A stretch of 64,000 nucleotides of DNA from Paralichthys olivaceus (taxonomy: Eukaryota > Chordata > Actinopteri > Pleuronectiformes > Paralichthyidae): assembly GCF_024713975.1 (NCBI RefSeq), contig NC_091096.1, forward strand, positions 1,831,001-1,895,000, written 5' to 3'. The position numbers were made by a program, and so were the translations under genes. This document shows positions 56,130-64,000 of this stretch, in pieces. Within the stretch, counting starts at the first letter, position 1. The number at the start of each line of letters is the position of its first letter. The notes under the pieces were generated by a model. It had not been told where the DNA came from and ran no database searches. It saw only the letters and a list, made by a program, of their open reading frames with translations.

Positions 56130-59100
56130 CAGCTTGTGTCTTTGGCTTCCTGCGGGGATCGAACCCACCACCGACCCCGTGGAAAACACCCGAGGACGTG
56201 CACGGCTGCAGCCCGGGGCGTGAGCCCGGCCGGGCGGCCGAGCATCGAGCGGTGTGACGGGCTCTGCCTGCGGGAGCTGCCGGCGCCAGGTTTGTTTATG
56301 ATGCAGCCGCAGTGATTTGGCACATTTACATCGGCCTCGGTGCGACCTCAGGCCGGAGCCCCGGCACCGGCACCGTGGCCGCCCGCCTCGGGGGGGACCT
56401 GCGGCTGAAAACGGGACCGTGATGCGGGTTGTGTCGGTACAAAGTTGTGTCACGCTCTTGCGGTGTTTACTTGGCGCAGCTGTGACACACGCATCTAGAT
56501 CACGTGATTTAAATGGGTCCAGCTCCTGCAGGTACAGATCGAGATCCTGTGTACCAGCATGTAGTATTACAAATACATACATATATATATGTATATATTT
56601 GTTATCCAGGGGGATAAGGACGTGAGTCAGTATCTGCAGAATGAAAACATGATCATTACAGCAAGAATATTGAGATAACAGTACATTTTATTTGTGTGAC
56701 CCATATTCACAAATCCCAGTTTGTCCCGTAGATCTTAACAAAGTGCAACATCATCTGTTCTTAAACCCTCAGCGAGAGAACAACCACCTCAGATAAACCT
56801 CTATCAACAGGGAAGAAATAAAATGCAGAGTCCTCAGAGGGAGTCACGTGTCTCGAGGACGGACAGAAGTGCAATAGATGCCGTGTGCACATTTTAAGCG
56901 TGACCACCCATCACAAGATCAAAAACTGGAATTAGGTGAAATCAGGGAATGTGGCACAGGAAGGTTTGAAAGGAAGCTTCTGACTCAGACTGTTGTATCT
57001 CCTCTGGCAGGGTGTTCGAGACCCTCGGAGCTCTTGTGTCTTCAACTCTGCCCCCCCCCACCGAGTCTTTAGCTGTGAATCTGGAATCGTTAAAGGGCAC
57101 CTGCCAGAGATGAACCTCAAAATATCATCTCAGTCTTTCTAAAGACAGAGTTTAGCTCCTGAGCTCCTAAAATTGAATTGCGATAATTATTGTTTAAGCA
57201 CCCAGCCCTAGTTGGTGAACACGTCTTCTTGCTTGTGACACGTGTGCTGACAAATAATGATTCGGATGTTTAATGTTTAATACGTAATTGAGTTTGAGAA
57301 GCTCTGTTGTTGCAACAGCTGTGGTTTAACGTCTTAATCTTCCAACTGCCTACCTGATTCTCTTAATAATTCACCCCGGCACATCCTGTTCAGTCACACT
57401 TAGCAGCGCATCAGATGTTACATGCAACTCAATTATTTACCCTGGTTGTCTGATTCACCTGCTAAAATCATCATGTGCACCCATTGTTACATCACGAGTA
57501 CAGACCCGGAACAGTGGACGTCTGACCCACATGGAAACAACATAATGTTTTCTGTCATTTCTTTCCAACAAAGTTAGACCTGACTGTGACATGACTCTGC
57601 AATAATCTATCTCCTCATGAACAGAAAGGGACGTGTGTGAGTTATATTCTCCCGTCACACAAACAGTGTAAAAACAAGCTAATAAAATTAATAAAATTAA
57701 CGATTAATGTTAACAATAACAACATTAATCATAATATTAAAAAAAACTACAGTGAAAATGAAAAAAGAAAATGGAGCAGGAACAAAACAACCACATTGAA
57801 ATAAAATGAAATAAGATTCCTCAGCCATTCTGCAAAGTCAGGTTCATTAAGTCACATTTCTTGCAGTGTAGACACAATTATAATGACCCAGCGATGGTTG
57901 CCATGCTTTATTAACCTTGTGTGGTTTATCTGAGCATTTCCATGTAAGGAAAAATATGTTTCATATATATTTTTTATTGACCTAATGGTAAAGTCCTGAA
58001 AGATGTTTGTCATCATAAATTCATTTCACCACATGCGTCATGCACGGCCTCATCTTTTGTACCCAGCCTCTTGGCTGAGGAGCAGCCGGTTTGTCCGACC
58101 TGAACTGAACACACTGAAGCTGTTGTGCGAAGTTGCTGCAGTCGCTTCCTTTCAGTTTATTTGGTCATATTAAATAACACTTAGACGTGTCAACACCACG
58201 GCTGAGAAGAAACACAGTGACTGATGAACGAGCGCCACCGGTTAAATACTGTTAAACCACTGAATGTAGCTACAGTAAATCTGTTTATGCCATTAGACCC
58301 CGTTGGAAGTAACTGATGATCTTTTGAATGTCCTAATCAAATATGAAAACCTAATTAGGTAAAGTAGCGGTGGACAGATATGTAGGCTGCAACTTCCTCT
58401 CTAACATGCGACCAAAGTGAGTTTATTTCTGCATACAGGGCCTCGTGTGTTCTCAGAACTCAACAGTGTTTATTCTAGTCAATAAACGAATCGCTACAGA
58501 AGTGCTTCTCGATGAAAGTCAGCTAATTAACGTAATTCAATTTTAGGGTATGACAGCAAAATAGTACGAAGGATCACAAGTGTCACTGAAATTGTAATAA
58601 AGTTAATTTAACAATTAAGAAATATTAAATAATTACAATAAACGTTGTTTAGTTCTGAATTCATGGCTGAATAAAAGAAGGGATCTGAGTGATAAGTTTT
58701 GGGGAAGAAAATGTGTCATTTTTAAAAATAAACAGATGAGTCAATGATAAAAAAGAAACCGGAAGCCTTTTAATCTTGTGTGTAGTTCCCCTTATGTTTC
58801 AAACTTGCCTAGTTTTAAGTATTTTGCTTGGAACTAAGTCACAATAACAGGAATGCTGCCATTTTTAATTCTCTCAACAAGCTTTAGAATTAAATAAATC
58901 TTGTGACATGTTGTTCATGTTGACCCAGATAGGCAAGCTCCGGAAAATGTCCAGTAAATTAACTGAGTGTGAAACTAAGTCACGTGTAGTTGGACACGTT
59001 GGACTGATTTGGTGGCTCTTAAGTTGGACATGAACAATGTCCTCGTCCATTTGGTTGACTCAGACGTCTTAAGAGAAGCAATCATTTCACATTAAAGTTC

Positions 59101-61533
59101 TCATTCTGCAACATAAGGTTTTGGAACATATATACAATACATACAACCTTCACCACCCCCCACATCTACGACTGGATATTTCTTTGTTATTAGTTTGTGT
59201 TCCTCTCGTGGGGAGTTATTCCCACAGGTGCGTGTTGAGATAAATACACAGTATCGTGAGCTGCGTGGTTTGAGTCCCTTGCGTCCCACGAACATCAGCA
59301 ATCGCCGCCTTGTTTACATATTTAGCACCTCTGCTTTTTATGACCACTGTGATTTAACATTTCCATTTTTCAGTGATAAATCAGTTTCAGTAAAAGCAAA
59401 ATTGCTGGTACTTTAGTGTTAACACATCACATGTTAGTTTAATACACAGCTTTACCTCATGTGTTCTGTGTGCAGCTACTAATGTTATAATTAGGCATCA
59501 ATGTGTCATGACTAGTTGATTCGTTACGAATCATTCCAAAGCGAAGTCTTAAAAAAAAGCTTATTTTCAGTCAGGCTTCTTGAAGTATTAGTAGTAGGGG
59601 ATTTTCTTGGATTGTAGAGAAATATTCAGAACAAAAATGGTTCATTGTAGGTACCGTGATGATATGAAGACTGTTGGTGTGTGTGAAGCCTAATTAGGAA
59701 TATAAATAAAGATGTTCTCATGAGACCAACGCTTTGTGCAGCAAATACTAATATACACAAAACCCCCAAAGATTATCAGGGATTGCATTTTTATTATCTG
59801 TGCATTTGACTGTGTGTGTGATGGGAGCAGGCCCTTGATATTGATCAGGTGTTGCTGGATAGCTACATTAAAAATCCTGTGGAAAATGCAGCACAAGGTC
59901 GGTGCTAATTTCCCACTCAGAACACCGAGTGAACTTTGTCAGGCCATGTGGAGTGTATCCAAAGAGAAATACAACCTTTGTTGTGTGTGTGTGTGTTTGT
60001 GTCAGACATTTACTGTAAGTTGTAGTTTTACGAGTTGTCGTCTTCGTTGAGAAGAAGCAGCGTTCAGGCATAAACCAGGAGAGGATCATTCTTAATTAGC
60101 CCCCGGGGGGACGGCCTGCACGTCACCAGAGCCAGCAGAGCACTGAAATCACTGTCAGTACACACATACTTAAGCATGTGCATACAATGTGTGTGTAGTT
60201 AATGTTTGTAACTTACTGCACATGCACATACAAAGATACACATACAAAAAGGTTTTAATGTTCATTAATTTCAAATTATAAGTCATGCATTATTGTCGTT
60301 AGTGGACAAATTCTGTATTTTTAGATAACAACAATATGAGCTATAGACAACATTAAGTCTTCACACACTGGAGAGTGTTTGTTGTTCCAAACTGTTGTTT
60401 TTGTCATAATTACTTTCATACGAGCTTTTACACAACAAATAAAGGCTTCAACCAATCACTGCTCGCTTTTGTTGTTTTGCAACAACCTACCTCAGACTGC
60501 TTAATCATGACTAATTTAAAAAACATGGGAGACCGTAGACATGCTGACAGATGAAACCATTTCAACAAAGTCATCACCATGTGGTTATCCCTCTAGCGTG
60601 CAACAGGCATTACTGTGGACTTGTGTGCTTTTTAACTTTGCAGATCTTTTACATCTCCTTGAAATCTTTGTGATCACACGTGTGGTTTATTTTGGTTTAG
60701 CTGTTATTTATGCATTGGATTCTGTTGTTAGTTTATCTCCGGACTGAATGGAAACATAAAGTGTGATACACATTTAATAATATCCTGTAAGTCGGCAGTG
60801 TAAGTGCAGGTTTAGGCAGAGAAGAGCTCAAATCCCATCTGAATGTTGTGGTTATACAAGTCACTGAGAACCCTTCAGGCATATTTAACACAACAGGTCT
60901 CTGGTTGCAGTTAAGCAGATCTTTTCTCTTTGCTGTGTATCGTCGACCTTGCTGCTGGTGGTGTGTTGAGAAGGAGATTTTATAGCTGGCTTCATTCAGT
61001 GAGGTGGATGATCTGCTTTCCCTGCTGGCCTCATTTCCATATGGCCCAGTGTATCCCTGCTGGAAACCACACTTCAATATCGTCTTAGTGAACCAGAATG
61101 TTCCAACAGTCTCCAGCAGAGGGTTCTTAAAATAATAACTCCAGTGACAGATCAAGATACCTGCAGAAGTAGTTTAACTTCTTTAAATTATCAACCACAA
61201 TTGAACATATCCATCTTTTCCTGCTTTTGTTTAAGACACAAAATGCTTTAGAGGAAACTTTGTCCATTCTCTGTATGTGCAGCAGAAAACCCTTCATGTA
61301 ATAATGATGCAAAGTTAATGTGAACTCAGTGAGCCTGGATGCACGTAATGACCGAGATGAATTTTTAATGGTGCCTTCTACTGAGGGTTGTGCATGTCCC
61401 CTCCTGTTTCTGGGCCGAATGGTACGTTCCTCTCGGTGAGAGATGGCCATAGCCACTCCACCTCCCGTCCTCTTCCTCCAAAGCGTTGTACACCCGGTGT
61501 CAGGGGGGGATCAGCTGTGCCAGTCCCGGCAGG

Positions 61534-61560
61534 CCACACACACACACAGACACACACACA

Positions 61561-61601
<41 letters not shown>

Positions 61602-61608
61602 ACACAGT
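61534..61608. repeat. (AC)n microsatellite with GACACA interruptions
   Basis: Compound CA tract with regular G insertions. Confidence 0.95.
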
Positions 61609-61766
61609 ACACTGGCTGGCAAACAAAGCCCCTGGCACTGCCAAAGAAGACAAGCCATGCCTCCGAGCTTAGCCTGTCCTCTTCTCTGACCGCCGTGAGG
61701 GGAAGGTATCGCAAACCGTTGTTGCTCGTAAGACAAACGTTCTGGTTTTTTGTTTTTTTGATGTAG

Positions 61767-61848
61767 AGGAGTCGTCTTGGTTTACAGTGGAATATTTTTT
61801 CTGCTGCTGAGGAGTTGAGATGCTGGCGGAGCGCAGAGAGAACAGCAG
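61767..61848 (+). other. Candidate small exon of the CpG-island gene
   Basis: An acceptor (TTTTTTTGATGTAG) and a donor (AACAGCAG|GTAGGG) frame 82 nt. Joined in phase 0 to the 55,689 frame it stays open for 27 codons. It also has its own ATG at 61,820 (MLAERRENS). Sequence evidence is weak and it could be chance. Confidence 0.25.
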
Positions 61849-63038
61849 GTAGGGAAAATGAAGAGCTGGGTGCTGAGCTTGTCTCCACGGCGACCAGGGG
61901 TTTGTTAACTGTTAACTGGCAACGCTAACCTCTGTGAATGCAGCATGTTTACTGTTATTGCTGATGTATCGTCTCTCTGTGTCACCGCCAGACTCGTATC
62001 AGCGTTCAACATTTAGGCTGTTTGCAAAATGCTGCAGAGCGACTGAGCAGCCGTGTGTGTTCATGAACAAAAATACCTCGGTGTCAAGAGTGACTGGAAC
62101 ATAGAATATAGTCCCACAAATATCTTCTCCCTGATTTTCAGGTTGAAACATCAAGTGGTAACAGAGGTAAACCGTTTTACAAGGCACTGTGCTCCTGCTC
62201 ACTTAGTTTGCCCAGTGCTCTGGCCCACACTGTCACGTGACACCTCAAACTACAGGTACGTAGAGGAGGTCGGGGTTGTGTAGAGCTCTGCCTGCCGAGG
62301 ATGGTTAAAATGTTATGGTGCACTGGGCCACCAATACTGCCAGTGCTCCTGATGGCCAGACTGTGATGGTTAATTGTGATTGGGGGGGTGTAAAGGGGCA
62401 AATGTATGGAAATGCTTGATATTAATATTTAAGTCAAGTGTGTCATATCCATATGACAATTATCTTTGTGAGTTAAATTACAAATTTGCTCCTAATATTT
62501 TCTCTGCTTGTTGACAGGCAGATATTTGGTATGAAAGCCACTTGTTGTTATGGTTACCGTTCTGCGGTCCTGACACATTGCTGAAAAAAATATTTGCTTG
62601 GCTGGAACATTACTCTATGAACATCTGTACTGTGAGTAGAAAAATACACTCATTAGTTTCCTCTGTGATCTCGAGGAAACAAATCCACATTGGTCAGAAT
62701 TGTAGCTGCGCCTCAACATGAACTGACTCAGGTAGAATTGAACTGGTGGTAATGGTCTGCCGTGATGACATCCAGGGAGGAGGGTTGTCAACCTCCAGAC
62801 TTGTTTGACATGAGATCATTTCCTGGCTCGTGTTACACAGGTCAGACATTAGCTGTCAAATGAAAACATGCTTCAGTAAATAGAAGCGGCTCTTTGTTTT
62901 CTGAAATGACAGATATTTTGAATTGTCTTCAGTCGGCTATCGTAGAGAGGCACAGTAACAAAACCTCGGGCTATGTGTCACAGTGGACACCAGTCACACC
63001 CGCAATCAAAACATTTGGCTGGCGGTCGGTGGGAATGT

Positions 63039-63053
63039 CCCCCCCCCCCCCCC
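63039..63053. repeat. Poly-C tract (15 C)
   Basis: Uninterrupted C run in non-coding sequence. Confidence 0.9.
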
Positions 63054-64000
63054 GTCCTGCACAGACTTTTACTTTCCTCTAATTTGCATTTTGATTTGCT
63101 ATGTTATTGTCTCACTCCTGTCAACCCATTTTTTTTGTCTTCTCCGTTGACTTCGGCTTCCACCCACCGTCATAAACTGTCATGCAGGAGACATTTTTGT
63201 GATTACATCACTTTCTCCTGAGAAAGAACCGCACAAGCCTTTGAAGAGTCGGGCTTTTCCAGGGCATCGGCTGCCTTCATCTCCCAGGAGCTGGTGCTAA
63301 CTCTGTGAGACATTCATTGAAGCTGGCGTGCGCTTAAAGAGAATGCTTTGAAAAAGACTGGAGGGCCAGGAAAGCAGGCTCAGTTCCCCCACTGCACAGG
63401 AGTCAACATTCCTCTGATACCACCAACTTACTTTCTTTGCCTCAGCCAAGACAAGACATGGTTTTGATGCTGTTTTCCCTTCGAATGACATTAGTCGTGG
63501 TTATATTTTGTACTTTCATAAGAATCACGAGCTTTAAGTTGGTATCATCTTGTTCAATTGTTCTGCAGTCAACCTGCAGAGTATGCACCAAGCTGTGTGC
63601 CTGCAGGTCAACTGCTGTGCATTCATATTCACATCAAAGTAGAGACATGAGCAGTTTAACTTGTTTGGTTTTATTAGGACATAAAATCTTCTGTCGCAGC
63701 CAAAGCTGCTCAGTGGCTGTGCTGGAGATAATCACATCCTGCCAAAGCTTTGCTGGAAATCCAAAGTGACTGGGCTCATATATCCCAGTTCTTCTCAACC
63801 GTCTCCTTTTTTCAGGTGCATTTATTTTTCGCTCCACACATTTCTGGATCAACAGATAAGGCTTCATATGTCTGAAGCGAGTATAAGTGCTCTGTTGCCA
63901 AAGGCGTGGGCCTCATCCTTTTCCTGGATATGTTTCCAGATCTGATGTTAAAAATGGATGAGATTAAATTGGAGACAAACACATGATGAAAAATCAACAT

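Larger units (their letters stand above)
55440..56450 (+). promoter_or_regulatory. CpG island promoter of an unidentified gene
   Basis: About 1 kb of GC-rich, CpG-dense sequence follows an AT-rich region. It contains a likely first exon on the plus strand (donor at 55,785) and a 23-G run at 56,107-56,129. No gene can be named. A divergent minus-strand transcript is possible but not supported. Confidence 0.7.
56451..64000. other. Mostly non-coding sequence, probably intron of the CpG-island gene
   Basis: No known protein is recognised. It holds an (AC)n tract at 61,534-61,608 and a 15-C run at 63,039-63,053. A possible small exon lies at 61,767-61,848, and a signal-peptide-like frame near 63,461. 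Otherwise it is AT-rich and featureless by eye. Confidence 0.45.

Noticed and set aside
60733-61155. A 140-codon minus-strand frame
   Set aside because: No recognisable domain, no signal peptide and no splice context; composition resembles random non-coding sequence.
63437-63769. Plus-strand frame with a signal-peptide-like start (MVLMLFSLRMTLVVVIFCTF)
   Set aside because: No convincing splice donor or known domain follows, and hydrophobic runs are common in AT-rich intron sequence.

Overview
The window looks like nuclear DNA of a ray-finned fish, most likely a percomorph teleost. It has split protein genes with GT-AG introns, dense CA/GT microsatellites and long poly-C/poly-G runs. Several interspersed repeat families that I recognise from teleost genomes are present (a tRNA-type SINE, hAT-type MITEs, LINE 3' tails and a percomorph 'AAGGTTCAGTGTGTA' element). 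I see no rRNA, tRNA, CRISPR array or bacterial feature. All assignments come from reading the sequence; no database search was run.

Layout. (1) About 1-8.4 kb: the probable first intron of a minus-strand gene whose tiny first coding exon at 8,398-8,419 encodes MSLLCVR, the N-terminus typical of UNC13/Munc13 proteins. With RUSC2 next door this suggests unc13b, the rest lying off the left edge. (2) 10.2-11.7 kb: a plus-strand gene for a secreted, Pro/Gln-rich repeat protein with 23 units of 12-16 residues. I do not recognise it, and it is the most novel-looking gene here. (3) 13.8-41 kb: a complete rusc2 gene on the plus strand, with one 5' exon, a 13.2-kb first intron, twelve coding exons and a predicted protein of 1,685 residues with a RUN and an SH3 domain. 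Its leader carries two strong upstream ORFs. (4) 41.7-43.6 kb and 47.5-48.9 kb: two minus-strand CC chemokine genes of CCL19-like type. Each has a TATA box and an IRF-type element about 12-13 bp further upstream. (5) 45.4-47.0 kb: a nested transposon. (6) 53.0-55.3 kb: a local duplication that includes a GATC-rich minisatellite. (7) 55.4-56.4 kb: a CpG island with a probable first exon of an unidentified plus-strand gene. The remaining sequence to 64 kb is probably its first intron.

UNC13B and RUSC2 are neighbours on human 9p13, and CCL19/CCL21/CCL27 lie in the same chromosome band, so the set fits conserved synteny. The genes do not form a pathway. UNC13B primes synaptic vesicles, RUSC2 is a trafficking adaptor and the chemokines attract leukocytes. 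The repeat protein sits in the roughly 5.5-kb gap between the divergent unc13b and rusc2 starts.
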